Positions 46,201 through 58,300 of a stretch of 64,000 nt of DNA are shown here, one piece after another; within the stretch, counting starts at the first letter, position 1; the number at the start of each line of letters is the position of its first letter. Origin of the DNA: Bugula neritina (lineage: Eukaryota > Bryozoa > Gymnolaemata > Cheilostomatida > Bugulidae); assembly GCA_964035545.1 (NCBI GenBank), contig OZ037765.1, forward strand, positions 15,494,698 to 15,558,697, read 5' to 3'. The notes beneath the pieces were generated by a model. That model searched no databases. It was not told the origin of the DNA and saw nothing but the letters and a program-made list of their open reading frames with translations. Position numbers and translations under genes: made by a program.

Positions 46201-47896
46201 AATATACTGAAAAATACTGAGACATCCTGTAACATGCTGATATATACTGTAAATACGGAAATAAACTGTAACACTCTGAAATATACTACAACATACTGAA
46301 ATAAACTGAAATATTCTGAAATATGCTGTAACACACTGAAATATACTGAAAAATACTGAGACATACTGTAACATGCTGATATATACTGTAAAAACTGAAA
46401 TAAACTGTTACACAATGAAATATAGTGTAACCTGCTAAAATATACCGTAACATATCGAAATATACTGCAACATGCTGAAACACACTGCACAATACATAAA
46501 TACACTGTAACATACTGAAATACACTGAAATATACTGAAATATCTTGCAACATACCTAAATATACTGTAACACACTAAAGTATACTGTAACATACTGAAG
46601 TTTTTTGTAACACACTAAAATATACTGCAACATACTGAATTGTGCTGTTACATACTGAAACAAACTGTAACATACTGAATTACACTGTAACATACTCAAT
46701 TAAACTGTAAACTACTGAGATATATGCCAACATACTGTAATATACTGAAACAGACTGAAATATACTGCAATTGACTGAAATATACTGCAACATTTTGAAA
46801 TACACTGCAATAAACTGAAATGTACTGCAACATACCAAAATACAACGTGAAATACTGAAATATAGTGATACAGAACCAAACATACTGTAACATTTAGGAA
46901 CTTACTGTAACATACTGAAATACACTAAAATATACTGAAATAGATTGCAACATACCTAAAAATACTGTAACACACTGAAGTATACTGTAAAACGCTGAAA
47001 TATATTGCAATATACTGAAATATGCTGTAACAAAGTGAAATATACTGGAACATACTGAAACATACTGTAACATACTTATATATACTGTAAATTCTGAAAT
47101 AAACTGTTACACACTGAAATATAGTTCAACATGCTGAAATATACTGCAACATACTGAAATACACCGCAACATACTGAAATTTACTGCAACATATCAAAAT
47201 ATATAGTGACATACTGAATTACACTGTAACAAAGTCAATTGAACTTTAGACTTTGGAAATATACTGTAACATATTGAAATATACTGTAACATACCGAAAT
47301 ATACTGTAACATACTGAAGCACTGCAACAAACTTAAATACACTGTAACATACTATAATACACTGAAATATACTGAAATATATTGCAACATACCTAGATAT
47401 CCTGTAACACACTGAAGTATACTGTAGGTTACTGAAATCTTTTGTAACACACTAAAATAGACTGCAACATATTGAAATGTGCTGTTACACACTGAAACAA
47501 ATTGTAACATACTAAATTACACCGTAACATACTCAAGTAAACCGTAAACTACTGAAACATACGGCAACAGACTGACATATACTGCAATATACTGAAAGAT
47601 GCTGTAACATACTGAAATATGCTGAAATATAGTGAAATAGATTGCAACATACCTAAATATACTGTAACACACTGAAGTAAACTGTAACAGGCAGAAATAT
47701 ACTGCAATATTCTGAAATATGCTGTAACATACTGATATAGACTGTTAATTCTGAAATAAACTGTTCCACACTGAAATATAGTGTAACATTCTGAAATATA
47801 CTGCAACATACTGAAATATAGTGTAACATGCTGAAATATACTACTACACAGTGACAAATACTAAAACATACTGGAATATATCGCAACATACCTGAA
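43234..47896 (+). repeat. Phased satellite field, left arm, segment 3 (diverged subfamily)
   Basis: The unit changes character here: CTGTAAC replaces CTGCAAC as the common junction, and AT-rich variants such as CTGAAATATGCTG increase. Indels that break the 10-bp register are more frequent, and I find no exact long duplications. The transition occurs over about 43.7-44.3 kb rather than at the transposon edge. No gene is supported. Confidence 0.9.
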
Positions 47897-48212
47897 CAAA
47901 GGATAGTTAAGGGCATCCTCACTAAGAAAATCATAAATTTCTCTCAAAATGTAGTTTAGGTTCTTGAATAATTTTGCTCTGCGGGTGGCATGCGTGTTGC
48001 CTACTTGCAATTGTTTAGCCTAAGATCAATCTACAACCAATAAGCGGCAACCTTCATTAGGGCTGCGTTATCTATCAACATTCCATTGTAGGTTGTAAAT
48101 AAACAAAGTACAAATCAAGCTATTCATTATAGCCTGCCAGCTAGCAAGCCTGTAAATAGCATGTTTGCGCCAATATATTCTCATCCCTACGTGCTCATTG
48201 AAGCGTGAAGTG
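47897..48212. mobile_element. Non-autonomous DNA transposon (MITE-like), truncated copy
   Basis: This copy is 316 bp and has one intact end, CAAAGGATAGTTAA, with one change from CACAGG. It is in the same orientation as the copy at 42548. It runs through the conserved ATCTATCAACATTCCATTGTA block and the GCGTGAAGTG sequence, then stops and the satellite resumes. It keeps the central block that the 42548 copy lacks, so neither derives directly from the other. The base pair before the end is AA, as at the 29832 copy. Confidence 0.85.
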
Positions 48213-50240
48213 AACTGAAATATACCTTAACATACTGAAATATACTCTGTAACATGCCGAATTATACTGTGACATAGTGAAATATACTGTACCATACTGG
48301 AATATATTGCAGCATAGTGAAATATAGTGAAACACAATGAAATATACTGAAACATACTGATATATACTGTAGCATTCTAATATATACTCTGACATACTGA
48401 AAAATACTGCAACACACTGAAATATATTGCAACATATTGAAATACACTGTACATACTGTACAACATGCTGAAATATACTGCAACAAACTGAAAGATACTG
48501 CAACATATTGAAATATACGGTAACATACTGAAATATTGTGAAATATACTGTAACATACCAATATATACTGTAACATACTAAAACATAGTGAAACATGATG
48601 AAATATACTGAAACATACTTACATATACTGTAACATACTGAGGTATACTGTGACACACTGAAAAATACGGCAACATACTGAAATACACTGTAACATACTG
48701 AAAAAAGCTGTAACATATTGAAATATATTGTAACATACTGAAAGATACTGTACCAAACTGAAAAATACTGTAACATACTGAGATATAGCGTAACTTACTG
48801 AAATATAATTAAATATACTGTAACATACTGAAATATAAGGTAACATACTTAAATATACTGTGACATATTGAAATATACTAGAACATGGTCAAGTATACTG
48901 TGACATACTGAAATATACCGTAACTTACTGAAATATACTGTAACTTACTGAAATATACTGTAAGATACTAATATACACTATAACACACTGAAATAAACTG
49001 AAACCAACTGAAATATGCCGTAAAATATTGAAATATACTTAAACATACTTACATATACTGTAACATACTGAAGTATACTGTGACATACTGAAATACACTG
49101 TAACATACTGAAATAAACTGTAAGTTTATGAAATATATTGTAACATACTGAAAAAAACTGTACCAAACTGAAATATACTGTAACATACTTAAACGTACTG
49201 TAACATACTGATATATGCTGTAACATACTGAGAGATATTGAAATATAGTGAAACATAATGAAATATGCTGTAACATACTGATATATACTGTAACATATTG
49301 AAAAATACTGCAACATGTGGAATTATACTGTAACATACTGAAATATACGGTAACATACTGAAGTATACTGCAACATACTGAAATATAGCGTAGCTTACTG
49401 AAATATACTTAAATATACTGTAACGTACTTAAACGTTCTGCAACATACTGATATATAATGTGTTCACTGAAATATGCTGCAAGATACTGAAATATAATGA
49501 AACACAATGAAATATGCTGTACATACTGAAATATACTGTAACATACTGATATTTAGTGCAACAGAGTGTAATATACAGAAACATACTTAAAAATACTGTA
49601 ACATACTGAGATATAGCATAGCTTACTGAAATATACTTAAATATACTGTTACATACTGAAATATAAGGTAACATACTTAAATATACTGCGACATATGGAA
49701 ATATACTAGAACATGGTCAAAAATACTGTGACATACTGAAATATACAGTAATTTACTGAAATATACTGTAACATACTGATATACACTATAACACAGTGAA
49801 ATAAACTGAAACAAACTGAAATATGCCATAAAATACTGAAATATACTGAAACATACTTACATATACTGTAACATACTGAAGTATACTGTGACACACTGAG
49901 ATACATTGTAACATACTGAATTAAACTGTAAGTTATTGAAATATATTGTAACATATTGAAATATGCTGTAACATACTGATATATACTGTAACATATTGAA
50001 AAATACTGCAACATACTGAAATATACTGCAGCATACTGAAAGATGCTGTACATACTGAAATACAGTGCAGGATATTGAAATATACTGCAACACACTGAAA
50101 TGTATTGCAACATATTCAAATATGCTGTACATGCTGAAATATACTGTAACATTCTGAAATTTATTTTTAACATGCGGAATTATACTGTAACATACTGAAA
50201 TAAACGGTAACATACTGAAATATACTACAACATACTGAAA

Positions 50241-50975
50241 TATAGCGTAGCTTACTAAAATATACTTAAATATACTGTAACGTACTTAAACGTCCTGTAA
50301 CATACTGATGTATACTTAACATACTGAAATATGCTGCAAGATACTGAAATATAGTGAAACACAATGAAATATGCTGTACATACTGAAATATACTGTAACA
50401 TACTGATTTATAGTGTAACATAGTGTAATATACAAAAACATACTTAAAAATACTGTAACATACTGAGGTGTACTGTGACATACTGAAATATACTGTAACA
50501 TACTGAAATACTTTGTAACATACTGAAATAAACTGTAACATATTGAAATATGTTTTAACATACTGAATTATATACTGTAACATACTGAAACATACTGTAC
50601 ATACTCAAATATACTGTAACATACTGAAAAGTACTACAAGATACTGAAATATAGTGAAACATAATGAAATATGCTGTAACATACTGATACTTACTGTAAC
50701 ACATTGACATAAACTGAAACAAACTGAAATATGCTGTAAAATACTGAAATATACTGCAACATCCTGTAATATACTGCAAGATACTGAAATATACTGCTAC
50801 ATACTGAAAGATACTGCATATTACTGTAATATACTGCAACATACCGAAATATACTGCAACATACTGAAATACACTACAACAAACCAAAATATACCTCAAC
50901 AGGCTGAAATAAACTTGAACACACTGAAATATCCTGTAACAATTTGACATATACTGTAATATACAGAAATATACT
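50241..50975 (+). repeat. 750-790-bp tandem duplication, copy 1
   Basis: It begins at TATAGCGTAG and is repeated at 50990. An older, weaker copy starts with the same landmark at 49384. Confidence 0.8.
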
Positions 50976-50989
50976 GCAACATACTGAAG

Positions 50990-51755
50990 TATAGCGTAGC
51001 TTACTAAAATATACTTAAATATACTGTAATGTACTTAAACGTCCTGTAACATACTGATGTATACTGTAACATACTGAAATATGCTGCAAGATACTGAAAT
51101 ATAGTGAAACACAATGAAATATGCTGTACATACTGAAATATACTGTAACATACTGATTTATAGTGTAACATAGTGTAATATTCAAAAACATACTTAAAAA
51201 TACTGTAACATACTGAGGTGTACTGTGACATACTGAAATATACTGTAACATACTGAAATACTTTGTAACATACTGAAATAAACTGTAACATATTGAATTA
51301 TGTTTTAACATACTGAATTATATACTGTAACATACTGAAACATACTGTACATACTCAAATATACTGTAACATACTGAAAAGTACTACAAGATACTGAAAT
51401 ATAGTGAAACATAATGAAATATGCTGTAACATACTGATACTTACTGTAACATACTAAAATATACTGCAACATACTAAAATACACTATAACACATTGAAAT
51501 AAACTGAAACAAACTGAAATATGCTGTAAAATGCTGAAATATACTGCAACATCCTGTAATATACTGCAAGATACTGAAATATACTGCTACATACTGAAAG
51601 ATAGTGCATATTACTGTAATATACTGCAACATACCGAAATATACTGCAACATACTGAAATACACTACAACAAACCAAAATATACCTCAACATGCTGAAAT
51701 AAACTTGAACACACTGAAATATCCTGTAACAATTTGACATATACTGTAATATACT
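50990..51755 (+). repeat. 750-790-bp tandem duplication, copy 2
   Basis: It follows copy 1 at an offset of about 750. A 40-bp gain near 51450-51490, which is four 10-bp units, raises the offset to 790 for the rest. It has a few substitutions, for example CTGATACTTACTG shared but ATGCTG for ATACTG near 51531. Confidence 0.8.
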
Positions 51756-53670
51756 GAAATATACTGTAACATACTGAAATGTATTGCAACATACTGTAAT
51801 ATACTGCAACATACAGAAATATACTGTAACATACTGAAATATGCTGCAAAATACTGAAATATACCACAACACATTAAAATATAGTGCCATATAATGATAT
51901 GTACTGAAACATATTGAAGTCTACTGCAACATACTGAAACATACTGAAGTCTACTGCAACATACTGAAATATACTGAAATATACTGTGACATACTGAAAT
52001 ATACTGCAACTTGCTGAAATATATTGTAGCATACTGAATTATACTGTAACATACTAGATAATACTGTAACAATCTGACATACATGTATATTGTATCATAC
52101 TGAAATATCCTTCAACACACTGAAATAAACTGCAACATATTGATTTGGGCTGCAAAATACTGAAATGTACTGCAACATGCTAAAATAAACTGCAACATGC
52201 TTTAGTTTACTGCAACATGCTGAAATATACTGCAGCATACTGAAATATACGGTAACATACTAAAATATTGTGAAATATACTGTAACATACTGATATATAC
52301 TGTAACATACCTAAATATACTTTTTAACATGCTGAATTATACCGTAAGATACTAATATATACTGTAACATACTGAAATATACTGCAACATACTGAAATAG
52401 ACTGCAGGATACTGGAATATAGTGCGACACCCTGAAGTGTTTTGCAACATACTGAAATATGCTGTACATACTGAAATATACTGTAACATACTGAAATATA
52501 CCGCAAAATACTGAAATATACTGCATTTTACTGATATATACCGCAACATACTGAAATACGCTAGAACATCCTGAAGTAAACTGCCACACACTTTAATATA
52601 CTGCAACATACAGAAATATACTGTAACATCTTGAAATGTACTGCAACAAACTAAAGTAATCTTCAACATACTGAAATACACTGCAACATGCTGAAATATA
52701 CTGCAACATGCTGAAATATACTGCAAAATAGAGAAATATACTGTAAAATATTGAAATATACTGCAACAAACTAAAGTAAACTGCAACAAACTGAAACATA
52801 CTGCAACATGCCGAAATATACTGCAGCATACTGAAATACACTGCAACAGACCAAAATATACTTCAAAATGCTGAAATACATTGAACACACTGAAATATAC
52901 TGTAACATACTGAAATATACTGCAAGATACTGAAATATAGTGAAGCATAACGAAATATACTGAAACATACTTAAATATACTGTCGCATACTGAAATAAAC
53001 TGCCACATACTGAAATATTATGCAACATACTGAAATATACCGCAACATACTAAAATATACTGCATTATACTGATATATTATACCGCAACATACTGAAATA
53101 GACTAGAACATCCTGAAGTAAACTGCCACACACCTAAATACACTGCAACATACTGACACGCACTGCAACATGCTGAAATATACTGCAACATACTGTAATA
53201 TACTGCAACCTACTGAAGTATACTAAAACATACTGAAATATAGGGTAACATACTTAAATATCCTGCGACATAGTGAAATATACTAGAACATGGTCGAGTA
53301 TACTGTGACATACTGAAATATACAGCAACTTACTGAAATATACCACAATATACTAAAATTTACTGTAACATACTCAAATATACTGCAACACACTGAAATA
53401 TACTGCAACATACAGAAATATACTGCAACATATTGAAATGTACTGTAGCATACTGAATAATACTGTAACATACTGAATTATACTGTAACATACTGATATA
53501 TATTGTATCATACTGAGATATACTGCAACATACTGAAATAAAACGCAATAAATTAAAGTATACTGCAACATACTGAAATACACTGCAACATACTGAAATA
53601 TACTGTAACGCACCTACATATATTGTAATACACTGAAATATACTGCAACATAATGAAATATACTGTAACA

Positions 53671-53724
53671 TTCTAATAATGTAATACATTGTGCCGGTTT
53701 ACAAACCAGGGATGATAGTTTACA
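53671..53724. other. Short unique insertion in the array
   Basis: About 50 bp do not fit the unit, with a core at 53691-53720 that includes GTGCCGGTTTACAAACCAGG. GGTTT/AAACC forms a small inverted repeat. It may be a remnant of an inserted element or a captured fragment. I recognise nothing in it. Confidence 0.5.
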
Positions 53725-54389
53725 TATACTGTAACATACTGAAAAATACTGCAATATACTGAATTATACTGCACCATACTGATATATACTGCAACATACT
53801 GAAACATAGTGAAACTTAATGAATTATACTGAAACATACCTACATGTTCTGTAACATACTGAAGTATACTGTGACATACTGAAATATACTGTAACATACT
53901 GAAATACACTGTAACATACTGAAATAAACTGTAACATATTGAAATATATTGTAACATACTGAAAAATACTGTAACAAACTGAAATATACTGCAACATACC
54001 TAAACATACTGTAACATACTGATATATACTGTAACATACTGAAATATACTGCAAGATACTGAAATATAGTGAAAAATAATGAAATATACTGTAACATACT
54101 GATATATACTGTAACATACTAAAAATACTGCAACATACTTAAATATATTGCAACATACTGACATATGCTGTACATACTGAAATATACTGTAACATATAAC
54201 TGAAATATACTCTAACATACTGAAATATATTCTCCAACATGCCGAATTATACTGTGACATACTGAAATATACTGTAACATACTGGAATATCCTGCAGCAT
54301 AGTTAAATATAGTAAAATATAATGAAATATACTGAAACATACTTAAATCTACTGTCACATACTGAAGTATACTGTGACATACTGAAATA

Positions 54390-54810
54390 TGGGTCATTTT
54401 ACTCAATTTAGTACACACTGGAAATTTCCAGTTTAAGCTATTTATCACACTTTAGCTGCTAATGAACATGGGTTTTTGCCTAAAACTATTAAAGTATCAA
54501 TAAATACACCTAAATAATCATGGGTCTTTTTACTTTCGCTCAGTTTCCATGTTTTTCCTAATTTTTCAGCTACTTTTCATTGCGGATCGTTACAATTTTT
54601 TCGTAATGTTCGGCACTCCTAATAAGCTAAATAAATAAGAAAAAGCATGGGAAATTATGCAAAATTAAGAGAAACCTTTTATTATTTATATGTATTTGTT
54701 GATATTTTATTAGTTTTAGGCAAAAACCCATGTTCATTAGCAGCTAAACTCTGAAAAATAGCTAAAAGCTGGAGATTTCCAGTGTCTACTAAATTAAATA
54801 AAACGACCCA
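54390..54810. mobile_element. MITE with about 110-bp terminal inverted repeats (Tc1/mariner-like)
   Basis: This 421-bp element has ends starting TGGGTC and finishing GACCCA. The left arm (54390-54500) and right arm (54699-54810) are near-perfect inverted repeats. They share the block ATGAACATGGGTTTTTGCC with few mismatches over about 110 bp. TA dinucleotides flank both ends (54388-54389 and 54811-54812), as expected for Tc1/mariner-type insertion, although TA is common in the host array. The 198-bp core has no open frame of note, so the element would depend on a transposase supplied elsewhere. Confidence 0.85.
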
Positions 54811-55143
54811 TATACTGTAACTCATTGAAATATACTGTAACATACTGAAATATACCGTAACATGCTGAAATATACTGCAACTTATTGAAATAAACTGTAG
54901 CATACTAAATAATACTGTAACATACTGAACTATACTGTAACAATCCGACTTGTATTGTATCATACTGAACTATACTGCAATTACATACTGAAATATACTG
55001 CTTCCTCCTGAAATATACTGCAACATACTGAACTACACTGCAACCTACTGAAATATACTGAAATATACGGTAACATACTGAAATATACTGTAACATGCCT
55101 AAAGATACTGCAACATACTGATATATACTGCAACATACTGATA
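54811..55143 (+). repeat. Phased satellite field, left arm, final segment
   Basis: Units of the CTGTAAC and CTGCAAC types are mixed here, and this is the last stretch in the left-arm orientation. Irregular junctions such as CTGCAATTACATACTG and CTGCTTCCTCCTGAAAT indicate decay towards the edge. Confidence 0.88.
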
Positions 55144-55388
55144 TAAGCATGTAATTTATATTACTTATATTGTTTCTTTTTTGTGGATTACAACTGTTTT
55201 TTGTTTTCATATTGTTTTTCTATGTTTATGCTAATCATGTAAGTTTGAATTTAAATTGTAGTCTTGATGATCTCGATAGAAATCACTCAGTGTCCAATGA
55301 GATCAACCAATGTATTTTAGAATAAAATATAATAATGGACATCAGTAAAGAGTTATTGCTCAACTCACCGCCTAGTTCACTACACTGT
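55144..55388. other. Non-repeat spacer between oppositely oriented arms
   Basis: About 245 bp of AT-rich unique sequence separates the two orientations of the satellite. The left part on the plus strand is T-rich. The right part contains CACTCAGTGTCCAATGAGATC and AATAAAATATAATAATGG. I see no gene, no terminal inverted repeat and no similarity to the transposons in the window. The minus-strand frame 54905-55210 starts here with about 20 unique residues before entering the repeat, which I consider fortuitous. Confidence 0.75.
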
Positions 55389-58300
55389 ATATGACTTGTT
55401 TTTACAATGTATTAAAACTTTGTTACAGCATATGACACTGTTTGACATTGCACTACAGTCTATTACAGTATATTTAAGACTTTTACAGTGTCTTACAGTC
55501 TTTTATATTATTATTCAGTATATTAATTTATATTACAATATATGTGAATCGTTTAAATTGTCTTACAGTGTAATAAAATATTGTACAGTATGTTTCAGTT
55601 TCAAACAATGTATTACAGTATATCTCTGCGTATAATGATGTATTACAGTGTAATAAAATGTTGTACAGTATATTTCAGTTGCAAACAATGTATTACAGTA
55701 TACCTCTGCGTATAGTAATGTATTACAGTGTAATTTAGTTCATCACAGTATGGTTCTGTGTATCACACAGTATCCTATTGTATTTCTGTCTATTACTCTA
55801 TACTGCAGTGTATTACAGCGTGTAAAATTTTACTACAGTCTATTACAGTGTTTTTTGGTGTTTTACAACGTGTTACAGTATGTTAGAGTATTTTTCAGTA
55901 TATTACTTTGTATTAATGTATATTTAGGTGTAATACAATGTATTACAGTGTATTGAAGCTTATTTAAATATGTTTCAGTAATATATTACAAGATATTACA
56001 GTATATTTCAGTTTATTACAATGTGTTACAGTTTTTGAAAATGTAATGTTATATATTACATTGTGTCACATGTTTTGACAGTGTATTACAGTGTATCACT
56101 GCATGTTGCAGTAATTAGCATTGTCCTACAGTGTATTATAGTGTGTTTGATTGCTTTAAAGTGTGTTGTAAATTTTTATTTCAGGTTTTAGAATTTTTCA
56201 TTTAATATAGTATATTTCAAGCTATTACAACACATTCTAGTGTATTACGGTTTATTACAGTATTTTTCAGTATAAAAAACTGTATTACAATGTATTTTAG
56301 TTTATTCCAATATATTATTACAGTGTGATAAATGTGTTACAGCATATTTTAGTTGGTTACAATGTCTCACAGCGCAATATATGTATTACAGTATATTTCA
56401 TTATATTGCAATGGAATCCAGTTCTACAGAGTGTATTGCAGGATGTTGCAGTTTTTGACAAAATATTACACTGTATTACAGCATATTACAGCATATAGCA
56501 TTGTCCTACGGTATATTATAGTGTGTTTCAGTACTTTACAGTGTGTTATAATAATATTTTATATTTTTTTTCAGTATAATGCAATATAATGCAGTATATT
56601 CTAGCCTATTACAATGCATTCCATTTTATTACAATGTATTGCAGTGCATTGCTATGCATTGCAGTATATTTTAGTATGTTATAGCGTATTACAATTCATT
56701 AAACTGTATTGTAGTATTTTACAGTATACCACAGTTTTTGACAGCGTATAACATTGTACTACAACCTTTTATGGTGTTGTGCAGTACTTTACAGTGTGGC
56801 AATTTTTTTTATATTATGTTTCAGTATATAATGCAGCACAAAATATCTCAGTCTATTACAATGTAGTAAAACTTATCACAGTATGTTTTAGTATATTACA
56901 TTGTATTACAGTAAGTTAACTGTTTATTACTACATGTTTTAGTCTATCACAGGCATTACAGTTTTTGAAAGTGTAGTGCCATATGTTACATGGTATCACA
57001 TGTTTTGATACTCTATTACAGTGTGTTACAGCATGTTGCAGCGTGTAACGTTATACTACAGTCTATTGCAGTTTTTTCAGTACTTTACAGTGTGTTATAA
57101 CATTTTTATAGTAGGTTTCGGAGTATTTCAATGTAATATAGTATATTTCAGTCTATTATAATGTATTATAGTGTATTACAATGTATTACAGTATATTTCA
57201 ATCTATTACAATGTAATACAGTTCATGAAAGTGTATTGCAGTATATTGCTGTATTTAGCAGACTTTGACAATGTATTACACTGTATTACAGCATATTACG
57301 GCTTATAGCATTGTATTACAGTATATTATAGTGTGTTTCAGTACTTTACAGCGTGCTACAGTGTTTTACAGTATTTTTCAGTATAATACAATATAATTCT
57401 GTATATTTCAGTCTATTACAATGTGCTGAAGTGTATTACAACGGACTACAGTATGTTTCAGTATGAAACAATGTATTACATTGTTTTGCACCGTATTTTT
57501 GTTGATTACAATGTATTACAGTGCAACACATGTAGTACAGTATATTTCACTCTTTTCCAATGTATTACGGTATATCACAGTATATTATGATAAGTTTTGG
57601 TGTAAAACAATGTATTACAGTATAGTTCAATCTATTACAATGTAATACAGTTTATGAAAGTGTATTGCAGTATATTGCTGTATATAACAGATTTTGACAA
57701 TGTATTACAGTATATTACACTGTATTACATTGTTTTACAGTCTATTACGGTATATTTATGTGCTTTACAGTGTGTTACAGTATTCTACAGTATAATTCAG
57801 TCTATTACAATGTTATGAATTGTACTAAAGTTTTTTTCAGTATTTTTCAGTATAATGCGATGTATTTTAGTATATTTCAGTCTAATGCAATGTATTACAA
57901 TTTATTACTGTATATTACACTTTATTGCAGTGTATTTTTGTCTATTACAATGTACTACTGTACCATAAATATATTACAGAATATTTTAGTCTATTACCAT
58001 GTATTACAGTGTACTACAACATATTACAGTATAATTTAGTGCAAAACAATGTATTACAGTGTATTGCAATGTATTACGTTATGCTTCAGTATATTACACT
58101 GTGTTGCAATGTATTTTTGTCTATTACAATCATGCATTACAGTACAATATATGTAGTACCATATTTTTCAATCTTTTTCACAAAATATCACGGTGTATTA
58201 CAGTATATATCTGTCCATTACGATGCATTAAACTGTTTTACAACATATTACAGTCTGTTTAGGTGTATTACATTGTATATCACAGATATTGTCAATGAAC

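Larger units (their letters stand above)
48213..54389 (+). repeat. Phased satellite field, left arm, segment 4 (CTGTAAC subfamily)
   Basis: This is a continuation of the diverged subfamily with the dimer close to TACTGAAATATACTGTAACA. Variants with GTGAAACATAATGAAATA and TATAGCGTAGCTTACTG recur and mark local duplications. Register slips are common, many at CTGTACATACTG junctions where one or two bases are missing. No gene is supported. Confidence 0.9.

Noticed and set aside
1-55143. Dozens of long minus-strand open frames as genes for a Cys/Tyr-rich repetitive protein family
   Set aside because: The unit has no stop on that strand in any frame, the three frames give the same peptide in rotation, and duplicates show no sign of codon-level constraint by eye. 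No plausible start, stop, signal or domain is conserved.
54905-55210. A minus-strand gene starting in the unique spacer
   Set aside because: Only about 20 residues are unique and the rest is repeat translation; no promoter or splice evidence is visible.
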